A stretch of DNA of 64,000 nucleotides from Perkinsus olseni (Eukaryota; Perkinsozoa; Perkinsida). Positions within the stretch are counted from its first letter, which is position 1; each line of letters opens with the position of its first letter. The stretch spans positions 62,001 through 126,000 of the forward strand of contig JABANN010000009.1 of assembly GCA_013115125.1 (NCBI GenBank), read 5' to 3'. Shown piece after piece: positions 45,240 through 57,245 of this stretch. Position numbers and translations under genes: made by a program. Under the pieces are notes generated by a model. That model saw only the letters and a program-made list of their open reading frames with translations. It did no database searches and had not been told where the DNA came from.

Positions 45240-45553
45240 ATGGACCCTTCATCGTCATCCCCTGCCTCTTCCGGCAGTCGCAGCAGCAGTCCAGCAAGAG
45301 GGTACCACTCCACGCCCTCATCCTCCTCGGCGGATGACACCAGCGAGGTTGGCTTCACGTTCGAGGAGTACGAGCGCGAGGCTGAGAACGTTCTCAAGGG
45401 AATCTTCAGTACTGCAGAAAAGATCATCAACGAAGAGGAGGGGAGCTTTGGAGAAGGTGAGAAGCCTGGTCGGAGCCCCCACAGCAGCTCGCGGTTGATC
45501 CAGGTCTAGACGAAGCACTCCTACCCGTCGTGAAGGAGATCGAAGCTCTGTAG
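45240..45553 (+). CDS. Small Ser-rich acidic protein, unidentified
   Basis: ATG 45240 opens MDPSSSSPASSGSRSSSPAR and then FTFEEYEREAENVLKGIF. A 49-nt GT-AG intron (about 45457-45505) joins GEG to LDEALLPVVKEIEAL and a TAG at 45551-45553. The product is about 88 residues, with a disordered Ser-rich head and a helical acidic half. No family is recognised. The in-frame intron and clean stop make it more than a chance ORF. Confidence 0.5.
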
Positions 45554-46588
45554 GTGGCTTCTGATTGGTTCTGTTGAATACCTTTGTTTTTCAAGGTACC
45601 GGAGAAACCATCATCTAGTGCTCTCATCGACTGCAGCTCCCGGCTCGTGACGATTACCATTAGTGCATGAAGGTTTACGATTTCTGAATTCATCGTTGCG
45701 TCGGGTCAGTGGGCATAGGAAAATGTACTGATGCTGCTCCGAGGAAGTGATGTCATCACTGTGATGACCTCCAGCGCGGAGAATTCTCGATAGAATCTCG
45801 GAAGATTTCGATGATGCTATGCGGGACCGTTCACGTTACGGTATACTCCTTTACCAAAAGAAAGACCGCAGAGAATCGTGATGATAAAACTCCGGGGCGA
45901 TGTGATGCGATTTTTATGTGCAACGGAAAGTGTATAAAAGCCGCCTTACTACCCGGGAGTTTGGGAGAGGTGGAACGCAGGAGTGACGGCGGAAATACCT
46001 GAACCGTCACAACTGCGTGACACGAGGCGGGGGACCGTGCACTCATCCTAGAGCAACATGAAACGACACGTAGAGCATTTCACGTGACACGTAGCGATGG
46101 TAGCTATTTCACGCCTGTCCGAGTGACGCTCGCCGCGCCGTGAAGTGCCGGTATCCGGTCTCCTCCCGGGTGGTAGAGGGTGGGTCCGAAACAGAGACGT
46201 GTCAGAGAGGCACAAATCTAAGCAACAGACGAATATATGCCGACTTCGTTGGCCATATGAACGCGACACCCAAAGCGGTCGACGAAACAGTTGTGTACAC
46301 AATTGCACGCACAAGGATCAACTCCCGGGCGCACCGCTATTTTACGCTACGCGCGACCTGTTGCTCTCCACATAAGAATCACATGAAATATTGTTAAACG
46401 CCAATAAACTCGTGAAAAGAAGAGGAATAAGACCTAATCTCCCAGGCTGGATTGTTTCCAGCCGTGACAAGCCACGACGGGCTGTGAACTCACGCATGCA
46501 TGAAGACAAGATGCAACCATCTTGGAATGGAGAACTGCTGAATGAACTCAACACGCCCGCGCAGCCGAGAATGAATTAATTAGACGTG
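45554..46588. other. No gene recognised
   Basis: Mixed short ORFs on both strands without conserved motifs. This is the spacer between two convergent genes. Confidence 0.45.
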
Positions 46589-48600
46589 CTACAGTGTACG
46601 ACGGCTTCTTTTGGCTTTGCTAGCGATGGACTCTCTGTCGGTGGGCGGACGCTTCCGAGTGTTCACCTCCTCAGTGTCCATCTCTTGTGGAACTATATGA
46701 ATCACCACGGCAGTGAGATTGTCGTCAGAGAGGAGCTCATAGGCTCGACGAACAACTCGAAGCGCGCATGCATCAGGTCGAATGAGGGTCAACGGTGACG
46801 GAGGGGCAAGCAACGAGGCTACCTGGGCACGAAGACACTCCCTTAGGGAAGAACGACTACCGCTGTCGGCGAGCCGCAGTGGTAACAGTAGCGATGCACT
46901 TGCACGAAGAAGATGAAATTTTCTGCCTCCACTAGGGAATCGTGAATTCACATGCAGAGACTGCAGCAACTCACCAGGTTATCTGACTGGACGTCGAACA
47001 CGCCGTCCGATGCCAAGACGACGGATCGATCCACGGCGGGGTCGAGGTCGTACACCTTGACTTCGGGATGATTATTGATGACCGTACGAGGGGCCTTCAG
47101 AGGGAGGTCGCCCAACGACCGCGACACGGCGAGGCCCCATTGAAGCACCTACGGCAGACAGCACTGAGCAGGGAGCAGTTCGGCTGAGCCGTGGTACCTT
47201 GTCACCAACAACGACAGTTTCCGGAGTGAAGACTCGCCAGGTGCCGTTGATCTCGATTACGATTCCTCCTTTGCTTTGGACCCAGCGCCGTTCATCCTCC
47301 CGATTGGGTTTGTGGTCCTCCGTCAATCTCACGCATTTCGTACCGTCGCCCTTGACGAGGACAGCCCGGGAATCTCCCGCGTGCGCGACGAGCATCTTCA
47401 GCCGCTCCGCTGAGTCAGTCCACATGATCACCACCAACGCCGTGCTGCCTGAGCGAAATCCAAGTTGGCCGAGTCGCCGCCGAGACGTACCATCAGGAAC
47501 GCCTTCAGCGGATGCAATGGCCAAGAAATCATCATCAGTAAGTACGAACGCTTGATGAACACTATCCTGAAGCCGCTGTTCGAATGGGGTGGCGGTATCT
47601 TTGGCTGCGAGGCAGTGAGATATGTTCTCGCCAATATGAGCAACCTGATTAGCGAGAAACTGTTGCTTCTACGTTGTTGCTTATGGTCGAGGCAAGACGA
47701 GAAGGAGTGTAGAATCTATTCTCTTCTCCTTTCAAGCTTACTCCTCCGAGGGGAATCAGCTATGCACGCATACACAAGGCGATCGGCGCATAATGAGTAA
47801 CAGAAACACATGGAGACTCACAGTTGGCGAAGCATGCAAGGGAAACGCAGCACGCCTCGGGAATTACCAAGTAGTCGGCGCACGCTGGGCCGCTGTGACC
47901 ATCGAAGACGGCAACACCGTGCACTGGGGGATCCGTCCCCGGGGTAACGAGAGACAAGTCCAGCACGAACCTTGCAGTGGCACGGAACGAATGCTGTATA
48001 AAACGCCAGCCGAGAGAGTTTCTCTCAGCAACGCTGCTGCTGGATAATCGGGAGTTATTGTGTTTGGCGGTAGTGCTCTTACCTGTCCTCATTGGCCCTC
48101 TTATTCCCCTTCCACGTCTCAGCTCCGAGCCATATTTTCATTCCAGGATCTCCGAGGCGTATAAGCTTGGGAGCGCCGTCACTGACGCCCGTCTCGCTCA
48201 GCGCTTTCAACTGCTCGGCGTGAGCATGGACGGAGCCGGCGTGATCGACGTGAGTGGTAGTCGACGACCGCAGACGCTCCTCGAATTTCTCTTGCAACGA
48301 CCCTATCAGGGAGCCCAGTCGGACAGGTTGAAGCTTCTGGAGTCACCCAAAGCAGCCTCAGCTTGCTGAAGGGTCCACTCCAACTTCTGCCGTCTCGCCG
48401 CCAAAGAAGAGCCCTCTGTAGTCTCCTCTGTCGCAGCGTCGCCGTGGTTCAAGCTCGTCGGGAAGTTCTCAAGGGCAGCACGCGTGCCTATGATTGTCTG
48501 GCGTAATTCTAACCGGCGCGAGAGGGTTTCTTGGTCGAGTTTCTGAGAGCATTTGGTGACCGTTCGAACAGAAGCGAAGCTCGTCAGAAGACACTCTCCC
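46589..48600 (-). CDS. PP2C-family protein phosphatase
   Basis: The N-terminal part (about 48540-48080) is helical (ETLSRRLELRQTIIG; KLEWTLQQAEAAL). It joins through a 44-nt intron to GSLQEKFEERL and then WLGAETWKGNKRANEDR. The catalytic core follows: VFDGHSGPACADYL, HQAFVLTDDDFL, a 42-nt intron, DGSTALVVIMW, AHAGDSRAVLVKGDG, LTEDHKPNREDE, LAVSRSLGDLPL, SVVLASDGVFDVQSDNL and LLSDDNLTAVVIH. A basic tail (KRPPTDRESIASKAKRSRR) ends at 46589-46591. The metal-binding aspartates of FDGH and ASDGVFD are present, so it should be an active Mg/Mn-dependent Ser/Thr phosphatase. The start codon was not identified. The basic tail could be a nuclear signal. Confidence 0.85.
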
Positions 48601-49381
48601 TCTGGGAGTACAATACTATATAAAATGATATAAATAATAATCTATAATAATAAAACTACTTCCCTCTGGAAGTATTACCCACCATCCCGGCCCACCTCCA
48701 AATTCGCTCTGTGCAGATCGGATACTTCCTCGTGCCTTCGCAAGTGTTCGAGATCAGCGAAGCGTCGACGGCACAAGTAACAGACCATTCGAGCGGCCTT
48801 AGCGGTCTCTGAAAGTAACCGTTCAGGGGCAGCCCCTCGAAGGAGGGGCTACCTCCCCCTGTGGACTTCGCGTCTGTTGCAACTCGTTCCACCGGGGTTG
48901 CCTCCGCTGCTGGCATGGTCAAGAGATGGTTACACCTAGGCGATCTACTAAGTCGTTGCCGAATCAGCTGCGTAAACGAGAAACCTCGAAGACGTGTGAA
49001 AGAGGATTGTAGCACCCAGGAGAGCAACAGACACTCCCGATAGATAAGGGACACACTGCTGGTGATTACACAGGGGCCAGCCAGCGTGCCGTTAAATATT
49101 CCGATGCCCCTGAGAATGGCGGTTTACTTTGTCGGATGAATACCAGCATCGAAGCGACAGCAGAAGGGAAGTCCCGGGGGGCTCCTCATCCGCCGGTCAT
49201 AATTGCAATGAGAGTTGTGCGCGGCAAGATGTCCCCCTCGCCGCGGTAAGCCCACCCAAAGCAGCGGAGTCCTGGTTCTCTGCCGTGAAGCCCTTAAAGG
49301 GCTGGGATATCCGAGGTCCTTTTCTCAGAGTATGATCAGAGCGCGGACATCACCTTGTCATGCAACGTAGCCCGGCGAAGA

Positions 49382-49429
49382 AATAATTACAACTCGTGAC
49401 GAGTTGTAATTATTGACGAGTTACTCGTC
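49382..49429. repeat. Paired palindromes, 16+1+16 and 7+1+7
   Basis: AATAATTACAACTCGT-G-ACGAGTTGTAATTATT (49382-49414) is followed without a gap by GACGAGT-T-ACTCGTC (49415-49429). Both are perfect and share the ACGAGT core. Confidence 0.92.
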
Positions 49430-49977
49430 CGCCGCCACTTCTGGGCATGACCCAGAAACTACACAACGTGCTGTGCAGTTTACAATTTGGACAACCCGCA
49501 CTCCTGAGGAAGTTCAGCGTGAGGCGGTCCTAGGCTGGGCCTTGTAGACTTGGTGGTAAGGGCTACAGTGAGTCAAGATCGTGAGTGAGAGATTCTAGGG
49601 AGGGCCGCGCGGAGGTCGAACAAAACGGCTGACCGCCGTTACACGAAGAGAAGTGAAGAACAGTGAGCTTGAGGCCGTCCAAGCGCCTCCGCAGGGCTGC
49701 TATTTCCATGGATTCTGTAACATAGAAGCATTACTTAAGGAATGTAGCACAGGCTGAAGCAACATCTTCCGAAACCGCTAGCTCGAGTGTGGCGCCAGCG
49801 CAGTCCCAGGCAATGTCCCCTACCGTGCCGATTTGCCTTCGCTAGAACTCTCCGTTCGCCTCGCGAATGTCCAACCCGCCTGTGTTCACGTTATCTCAAA
49901 GAATCTGATGGCCTATCCCTCTCGCAGCGGTCTGGCGAGTTTAACCACCGGCGGCTGCGGATTGTGTGAGCCATTCA

Positions 49978-50004
49978 GCACGCATGACCAATGATCGTGC
50001 GTGC
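49978..50004. promoter_or_regulatory. Inverted repeat upstream of A1
   Basis: GCACGCA and TGCGTGC arms lie 13 nt apart, ending 69 nt before the A1 ATG. The same arms occur upstream of A3 (58019-58045). Confidence 0.45.
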
Positions 50005-50072
50005 AGCGGGCGACTTGACCGAGGTCGAGGAAGCCGCGCAGCAAAGGGCTCTTTGAATCCCATCGAAACTCA

Positions 50073-50888
50073 ATGACAGCGGCTCGGCTTGAGTACTGCG
50101 CAGTGGCTCTCCTGGTCCTCCCGCTGATCCAGTGTGGGCCCTACCCGAAGCCTCAGCGTTTCGGAGATATCTCCGAGAAGACCAAGTTCATCACAGTCCA
50201 GCTGCCTAGGAATGCGAATGGCCTTGTAGGGAGTTCTGTCCCTTTTGTAGCTCCCGAGGGATGCTCCCCAACTATCAAGAGCATCGCTGAGAACTACTGC
50301 GTGAACGGCACATACGATGCCGGGAGTACGATGGACCTCGCTATGACTTTAAACGTATTTGACGTGACTATTCCCACCAGGACGGTTACTCTGGGGATTC
50401 AAACAAACTTGAACGAGGGGAATGCAACCACTGTAACAGCTATGACCGGCGGGTGTGCCACCATACTGAAGAAGACCATCGTCATCTTCTTAATCGACGG
50501 GGAGATCACGGCATGCACGTCGGGCGGCGGAAAGGGGAAATACGACCCCGCCCTGCCCGGCTACGTGTCCGCTATCGATCTGAGCGGCCAGCTCAAGTTC
50601 ACCTCGGGTAAGAAGAACATCACCAACTACAACTACTCTTTGCCGGGCTACGTCCACGCTGGTAATCGCTTCGACATGGGTATGGCTGCCTCTGTCTACA
50701 ACAGCAGTGGTGACCCCAAGGGGATAGGGATCAATTCCACCTTCTTCATCACTATGAACAATACTGCCGGATCTTTGTTCGACTGGCGTATCTTTGTTGG
50801 TCTCTCGACTGACAGCTGGGACTATCCATTGCCGGCCGCTCATGTTGATATCGCAATCGTTGACACCGTGATACATCTCAAAGTGTGA
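50073..50888 (+). CDS. Secreted protein family A, copy A1
   Basis: An intact single-exon ORF of 271 residues starting MTAARLEYCAVALLVLPLIQ, a clear signal peptide. The mature part begins GPYPKPQRFGDISEKTKF. It has scattered N-glycosylation sites (NGT, NAT, NIT, NYS, NSS, NST), a CATILKKT...TACTSGG core and SLPGYVHAGNRFDMGM. It ends in DWRIFVGL...DTVIHLKV. No membrane anchor is present. A2 and A3 are clear paralogues within 8 kb. I do not recognise the family; it is probably a beta-rich secreted glycoprotein. Copies share 3' flank sequence (GAGTCTTGA..., at about 51031, 57389 and 59129), so duplications included downstream DNA. Confidence 0.8.
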   Translation: MTAARLEYCAVALLVLPLIQCGPYPKPQRFGDISEKTKFITVQLPRNANGLVGSSVPFVAPEGCSPTIKSIAENYCVNGTYDAGSTMDLAMTLNVFDVTIPTRTVTLGIQTNLNEGNATTVTAMTGGCATILKKTIVIFLIDGEITACTSGGGKGKYDPALPGYVSAIDLSGQLKFTSGKKNITNYNYSLPGYVHAGNRFDMGMAASVYNSSGDPKGIGINSTFFITMNNTAGSLFDWRIFVGLSTDSWDYPLPAAHVDIAIVDTVIHLKV

Positions 50889-51624
50889 GACGCACCCTGC
50901 CGGTCACGTCAAAGCCCCAATAAAAAGTAGAACTTGCGTACTTTTGCTGCTGCGAGCATGAGCCTAGTTTTATATTTTAAAGTTCCGATGTCGCATTTTT
51001 TACTGATGCTTCGTTACGCCCGTTACCATTTGAGTCTTGATTCGAGCTTGACTGTTTCATTCAGGAGGTGGTTCAGAGTTGGACCAGGGGTAAGTCACAT
51101 AACTTATGTGAGCTTGAGTTCTGCCTTTTATCGCCTTCTATCACCAAGCAGGGTGTTCTTCCTCCACCCAGAAAGCCGGTCAGCGCCGTCGTTTATACCC
51201 ACAGAATAGCAAGCACGCGTATAGCCGTAGATAAGACCCTATCACAGTATACGGTGCTGATAATATGGATTCGCTTGCTCTCTCGCTGAGTTGAGTGCTT
51301 CGCTATGGCCTATCAGTTCTCGACATGATGAAAAAACGTTCGGATCCTCATCAATCGCCACCTAAAGGTTGTGACTCCCTCGCGCCCCTTTACGTCTTGA
51401 GGCGTGCGACCTGGGACAGAGAGATTATTCGGATGCACTGCTCACTATGAGAGGCGCTACGCGAAGGCTGAGCTGCCATACATGCTGCAGGCTCCCGTTC
51501 ACCACGTGCAGCCCAGAAGGAGACGCCAGTAGCGGGCCGTATAGATCGCTCGGGCGTGCTCAGCCAAGCGCCCGAATTTGGAGAGTCTTCAAATTCCATC
51601 CAAGCCGATACGCGCTCTGGGACC

Positions 51625-52406
51625 ATGGTGACCCTAACCTGCAATATCCTCACGTTGGTGTCCGTCCTTACCTCGGCGATGGGCTTGGAAGCCGCAAACA
51701 ACTTCAACGTAATCGTAGCCATTCGACGCCGAAATGTATTACACCCGCTCTCCTTCAGATGGGGGACCTCAGAAGAGCGCCTCACCAGCACAACCAGCCC
51801 AAGCCCCCACGGACGGTATGTGGCTGGAGACTTAGCGCATTCTTTCCGAGTTATCGCTTTTTCAACTGAGGGGCCCTCCTCGCGTATTTCTGTCCCGTTT
51901 GTGTCCCTTTTGATGAGCCTGGCGCAGGTCACGGGTGATGCCATGGGATGCAAGATAGAGTATGGCGACAGCTCCATCGATCTTCGTAAAACCTGTAATC
52001 AAGACTATTACCTCCGCTGGGAGGCCGACCAACCGCGGAGCATGTCCGCAACTTTCTGGTGATATGCGTCGTTGATTGTTCGAGTTCATCGAGTGCTACT
52101 CTCAGGGTTTTCCCTGATGAAACGTATCATTTCTCCTTCGTGGACGGTGCGCGTTCGACGAAATGCGCTGGATCGGACAATAAGATGGAGACATTGTACG
52201 CTAGAGTCTGTCCCTTGCCCCCGTTGATGGACTCCATCGAGCACGCCTTTACTGGCGGTATGAATCAAGAAAAATGCTTAATGCTGGCTGAGAAGATCGA
52301 AGACTCTCCGCTCGAGGGATACGTCAAAGGCAATTGGTTGAAGCAGTTTTTTCTCGAACGAATGTCGGAAGCATTTGAAGTTGATAACGTAAAGTGCTTG
52401 TACTAG
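51625..52406 (+). CDS. Secreted protein family B, copy B1
   Basis: ATG 51625 gives the signal peptide MVTLTCNILTLVSVLTSAMG. The middle part ends CKIEYGDSSIDLRKTC and then LRWEADQPRSMSATFW. A phase-2 intron (about 52059-52105) joins to VFPDETYHFSFVDGARSTK, YARVCPLPPLMDSIEHAF and FLERMSEAFEV, with TAG at 52404-52406. An extra intron may lie at about 51820-51930, where the frame also reads through. B2 and B3 share the same intron phase and motif order. The family is unrelated to A and unknown to me. It is likely secreted and small. Confidence 0.6.
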
Positions 52407-54697
52407 TCGTGGTGTTGTTGTTGTCTATCTGAGATGCTTTTCAGAGGCAGTGGGTTAATGGTATACCGGACCGGATAGAGACCGAGGAAATTATCTGCAA
52501 ATTAGCCTGGATTGGCTCTCGGTCGCCGGCCGAAAGACAAATTCAAGCCTTTCCCAGAAGTCAGAGTTGATTTTTCAGGTTGAGAGTTCGGCAAAGTGGA
52601 CTCTCAGCAAGGCAAAATGCGATGTGCACGTCAGTTCAATGATTTGAGGATCTCGCTCACCCGCGCACCCGTGTGCAAAGGGGGGAGGAGAGATGGTCCT
52701 CCTAGTCATCTTCCCTTTAGGTTTGTTACTTCCTCTAATGGCTGATTGAGACGAAGCCATCGTTAATAATTGCACGATTTGAGTTTTTTTTTCCACCCGA
52801 CCCATCCGGGGTGCAGGGTTCACGCGTCCCACTACATCAAACCAGTGTTGTGTTCGCAAATTGGGACCAGGGGGGCTCAAGATTGTGGATAAGTGTTGTT
52901 TGTCTTGAGTTCTCCCGATCGGAGGTGAACAAAGAAGCCAAGACGCGGTCTTTGTGTTCGGCGGCTCGTTCACCCGACATTTGAATCCGGGTTCGCAGGA
53001 TTGGCTGGACCAGCACAATTCTCTGATCGATCCACACAGAACCTTGTCGTACCACCGCATAGGTACAATGTCTGGTGGCTTCCGGGTTGCGGATTCTGGT
53101 TCCATGATTCGGGCTTGGCCTTCAGTTGGCGGTTCGGAGAGTAACGGACTCACCGGACCGGGCAGCTGTGCCGAGTTTGAGAGTCGAGAACCGACTCGTC
53201 ACATTTGTAAGCCTTTACATTGTAAGGTTGTGGTTCGGTTCTCCCGAGGCCCTCGTCCGGAGCATGATACAACACTGGTTTGCTATAGTGACGACGCTCA
53301 GTCATCGTCCGGTTTCCCCATTGCTACCTCACCTTGGACTGATTGAGCGTCACACTTGCGTTTTAACTCGTGAAGTGTTATGCCATACCACCTACACTTG
53401 TACTTTCGTTCCATGAGAGACACATCAACAACTTTGGACTCGCTATCAGCTGCTCTCTCGGACTGTCCCATCGCCATCATGGAGCTAGGGTTTGAGCTGG
53501 AGAAATTGACGTTCTACTATACGGCTGGCCGGAGTAGGGGCCGAGATGGGATTAAATGCCACCGAGAAATTCTTCGAACATCATGTTCGTAATGTTTCGC
53601 TGAATCAGATTATATGTGTACCTCAGTCTCTAGACACCGGAGTCAGAGACTGAGCTAGACATATGCTCGGACTCAGTGGAAAATTTCCATTGGAAATGAC
53701 GAGTATAAGATTCGAAGAATTCATCGGTGGCAAAAAGTCCCATCTCAGCCCCTATTCCGGCCAGCCGTGGATAGAGTCAGGCAGGGAGACGTCATAGGGC
53801 AAGGGCAGAGAGAACTATAGATCACTCGGGCGTGCTCACCGGAGCGCACGATCGTGGGAGGGGGGTGTTCCCGCAGCCAACATCCCAAAGCCAACATTCC
53901 AGTAACGGGAAGGACCACTGCGAGAATGAGTTCTGACTTGAGCAGTGGATTTTCGGAGTTCCGGTTGAGCTGATAATATTGGTGTAGTGGTGGCTCTGAC
54001 CCCAACCCTGCTTGGACTCCTTTCCCAGCAAGGATCGCGAAAAATCATTATGATCGGATGCACTTATTGTTACCAAGTGAGTAGGCCTACTGCCTAAAGG
54101 ACACCCTAACGCCCTGGAATACTCCAAGTCCAGCGGAGAGCCGAGCGGAGAGCCGATGATGATAGCGATGGTGTGCCGGTTTCGGCATGAAGTAGAGAAT
54201 CGCTAAGGCAGCAAGACGATGAGATTCGACTGTGCTATTGTTGTCTTTGTGTATGGTTCTGCTGTCTCTCTAGCGCTGGTTACATTGACGTATTAGTCAT
54301 TGCCATATTACTGTATAACGATCTGTTACGTTCGTCCACTATCGTACCTCTATAGTACGGTTACCAGGTCTATATTGGGTGTTTAAAACACCGTGTTTTG
54401 TTCACTTAATAAAACCTGCACAATGGATGATATGACATCCTCGCCGCGCTCAGCCATAGTCGTTCGTTTACCAGTGATCCTCATGATAAAAGTCTCTATA
54501 ATAGCTGGCAGGAGATGGGCTCTGGCTGTCAACAAAAGGAGCGCGATGAACTGCAGCATGCTGCACGCGTGGCATTCACGAGGTGCAGGGATGATACGAG
54601 GACGTTTTGAGAGAGTATCCTGCGTATCAGGAACTGATCCATCGCTGCTGTATTTTCCCGTCACTTCGTTTGCAACTTTCTGTGCAACCCTTTTTAA
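52407..54697. other. Intergenic within the A/B cluster
   Basis: No supported gene. The stretch near 53817-53850 repeats sequence upstream of B1 (about 51540-51575; AGATCRCTCGGGCGTGCTCA), which marks a duplicated 5' flank. Stem-loop CTCAGTCTCT/AGAGACTGAG is at about 53623-53655. Palindromes lie at 53683-53697 (ATTTCCA-T-TGGAAAT) and 54385-54399 (AAAACAC-C-GTGTTTT). Confidence 0.45.
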
Positions 54698-55554
54698 ATG
54701 GTCGTGATCTCCTATCCCACTTTGGCAGTGCTGGCGATTCTGCCGATGGCTCTACGGGCTGCCTCGAAGCCACAAGTAAGCGTGAGCAGCAACAACCGAA
54801 GTGCATCCTCGTTTCACCCGTCAGATCGAAGCACCAGTTCGAGCGCCTCGGTTGATCAGAGGAGTAAGTCCGTCGGAGCTGAGAGCTTCTCCACAAAGCA
54901 TGTCATCCTGGCGTAGATCAAAGCTGACACAGAGAGCTGCATAATCGATTATGTGAGAGTTCCATCTACCTACACAAGAGCTCGGATGATTATCTCATTC
55001 GCTGGGAGGCAACTGAACCCCGGGATATGTCCGCATACTTCTGGTGATAATCATCAACTCTGGTTTTCTTATGGCCGATCTTCATTACCAACAACGTGTT
55101 TGTACGCACAATTTTTATCGTCAACTTGGTGGCTTTGCACCGCTGATTCTCGTCATCAATTCAGTGGTTGTATGGCCGAATTTTTCTTCCGTCAATTCCG
55201 TCTTCATGGCCGATTTTTATCATCAACTTAGTGCTTTTCAGGATAAATGATGATGATACCATGGCTGTCCGTTTCGTGGACAGCGATCGCGCAAGAGAAG
55301 ATAATGGTCCATCAGTTGACATGCAAGAGAAATACGCCAGAGTCTATCCGTTCGCTCCGCTGATCAACACCATTAAGCAAGCATTCCGAAGCGGCATGAG
55401 TAGGAGAGGCTGCTCTAAGCTAGCTAATACCATAAAAGCAACTCCTCCCGAGGAGTACAAAGATGCAGACAATTGGATGGGAGAATTCTTTGTCGGAAGG
55501 ATGGCCGAAGCATTGGAGCTAGTCGGGAGAAACCGGAATGTTCAGCAGATGTGA
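54698..55554 (+). pseudogene. Secreted protein family B, copy B2, one frameshift
   Basis: The signal exon reads MVVISYPTLAVLAILPMALRA. After introns, IKADTESCIIDY aligns with B1 and B3, but a single base is missing right after it. The rest of the exon (ESSIYLHKSSDDYLIRWEAT, then EPRDMSAYFW) is in another frame. The intron of about 55044-55250, with internal near-repeats of ATGGCCGATTTT, keeps the family phase. The last exon is intact (YARVYPFAPLINTIKQAF, FFVGRMAEALELV), with TGA at 55552-55554. It could be a recent pseudogene or a one-base assembly error, because all other splice signals are intact. Confidence 0.55.
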
Positions 55555-56453
55555 AAGTGTGTTTGGACTATGCTGCAAATATTTATCCGAGATTTGAGTC
55601 GAATTTTGTGTGGTCAGTGTGGAGTTCGAATTCGGGCGATTGGACTGTTCACGGCCTGGCTGTTCAGCCCACGTTCAGGACGAACGCGTCACAGTCCATT
55701 CATTGATATCGCGATTCCTGGAGCCCTCCTATCTTGACAAAGTGATTACCTCCACGCGATGCAATTTCTGAGGCAAATTGTTGGCCTTCAGCGCAAACGA
55801 GCCATGCAGGCCACGGCGGTGACTCCCAGCTAGGCACCCTGAGGGAGTCCGACCAATTTCATCACTCGAATGATCATAGTCTAGCGAGGCGAAGGTTTCG
55901 GAACGCTACCTATTCGCGTGAATACGCATTGGTAAGGACGAATAAGGCCTTCGAGAACCATGGTCGCTGTGACAAGGGGTCTTGCGGGATGCACACCTGG
56001 TCGTGCTCTGGGAAAAAACGGCCGCACTCCTGCGCGGTACGGCGTGGGTCAACGGGCAAGAGCTCCAGCTGTATGGGATGGCGCATACCGCCACGCTGCT
56101 CTACGCGGACTCAACATCGTGCCAAATTGCTCTCTTGCCAATTTTCAGCATTTTCCATTAGCTGTGGCACGCAAGTTGGCGCAAAACCTCTTGTAGTCCT
56201 TTTGTTATCGTCACTACCACCAGCTACGTTATCAAGGTTTTGGGTTGACTATGAGAGCGACCAGGAGAAACAGCCAAGGGCGAACGGCCGAACACGCATA
56301 CCCAAAGCATTCGCGTGCAAGAGGTGACGCGGCTACCCAACGGACCCATTCAACAAGGAGCTCCTGCAAGCCTACTGGGATATGGTCTAAGCCTTAGACC
56401 ATATCCTCTGAGGCTCTAAGGCATTCAGCCTTGTTGATCGTATCTAACTCGTA
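55555..56453. other. Intergenic, no gene recognised
   Basis: Short overlapping ORFs only. It includes the upstream palindrome of A2 at 56379-56405. Confidence 0.45.
56379..56405. repeat. Perfect palindrome upstream of A2, 13+1+13
   Basis: GATATGGTCTAAG-C-CTTAGACCATATC, ending 49 nt before the A2 ATG. It occupies the same relative position as the inverted repeats upstream of A1 and A3, with a different sequence. Confidence 0.92.
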
Positions 56454-57245
56454 ATGACAGCGGTTCGGTTAAGCTATTGTGCAGTGGCTCTCCTGGTCCT
56501 CCCGCTGTTCCAGTGTGGGCCCTACCCGAAGCCTCAGCGTTTCGGAGACATCTCCGAGAAGACCAAGTTCATCACAGTCCAGCTGCCTAGGAATGCTGAC
56601 GGGCTGTTAGCAAGTCCCTCCACTTTCACAGCTCCTCCGGGCTGCTCCCCCGACGTCCGAGTTCTCGTTGAGAACTACTGCGTGAGCGGCACATTTGCCG
56701 TGAAGACCACAGTAAACCTTAATATCAACTTGAATGTATTTGACGTGGAGATCCCAAATAAGAAGGTTGTAGTGGGTCTGCAGACCACCTTAGACGAGGG
56801 AGATGCCACGACTATAACAGGTTCGACCGGTGGGTGTGCCACCATATTGAAGGAAACCCTCGTCGTTACGGCATGCACGTCGGGCGGCGGAAAGGGGAGA
56901 TACGACTCCGCGCTCTCGGCCTATGTTTCGGACATCGGCCTGAGCGGTCACCTGAAGCTCGATCTGGGCACCGAATCTACCACCGAACACGACTTCGGCT
57001 TGCCGGGCTACGTCTATGCTGGTGATGACTTCGACATGGGCATGGTTGCTTCAGCCTTTAACAGCAGTGGTGACCCCAAGGTGTCGGGCATCAACGCGAC
57101 GTTCTTGACCATCATGGACACTCTCAATGCCTCTCTATTCGATTGGCGTGTCTACACTGGGCTGACGGTGGATATCTGGGACTATCCACAACCGGTGCTT
57201 CACCGCGAGGTCGAATTTATCAATACCATTATTCATCTCGTTTAA
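56454..57245 (+). CDS. Secreted protein family A, copy A2
   Basis: An intact 263-residue ORF starting MTAVRLSYCAVALLVLPLFQ. The first 50 or so residues are nearly identical to A1, including GPYPKPQRFGDISEKTKF, and divergence then rises. Relative to A1 and A3 it lacks about eight codons after ATILKETLVV (the IFLIDGEI segment). It keeps SLFDWRVYTGL and ends EFINTIIHLV. The sharp change from near-identity to divergence suggests gene conversion or a recombined 5' end. Confidence 0.78.
   Translation: MTAVRLSYCAVALLVLPLFQCGPYPKPQRFGDISEKTKFITVQLPRNADGLLASPSTFTAPPGCSPDVRVLVENYCVSGTFAVKTTVNLNINLNVFDVEIPNKKVVVGLQTTLDEGDATTITGSTGGCATILKETLVVTACTSGGGKGRYDSALSAYVSDIGLSGHLKLDLGTESTTEHDFGLPGYVYAGDDFDMGMVASAFNSSGDPKVSGINATFLTIMDTLNASLFDWRVYTGLTVDIWDYPQPVLHREVEFINTIIHLV

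Larger units (their letters stand above)
48610..50072. other. Intergenic; unsupported ORF and palindromes
   Basis: A minus ORF at 48656-49054 starts at GTG and has no recognisable motif, so I do not call it a gene. Palindromes lie at 49289-49303 (AGCCCTT-A-AAGGGCT) and 49382-49429. A stem AGCCCCTC-GAAG-GAGGGGCT lies near 48830-48849. The 3' end is the upstream region of secreted gene A1. Confidence 0.45.

Noticed and set aside
48656-49054. 132-codon minus-strand ORF
   Set aside because: It begins at GTG, has no recognisable domain and no splice partners, and sits in a spacer rich in inverted repeats.
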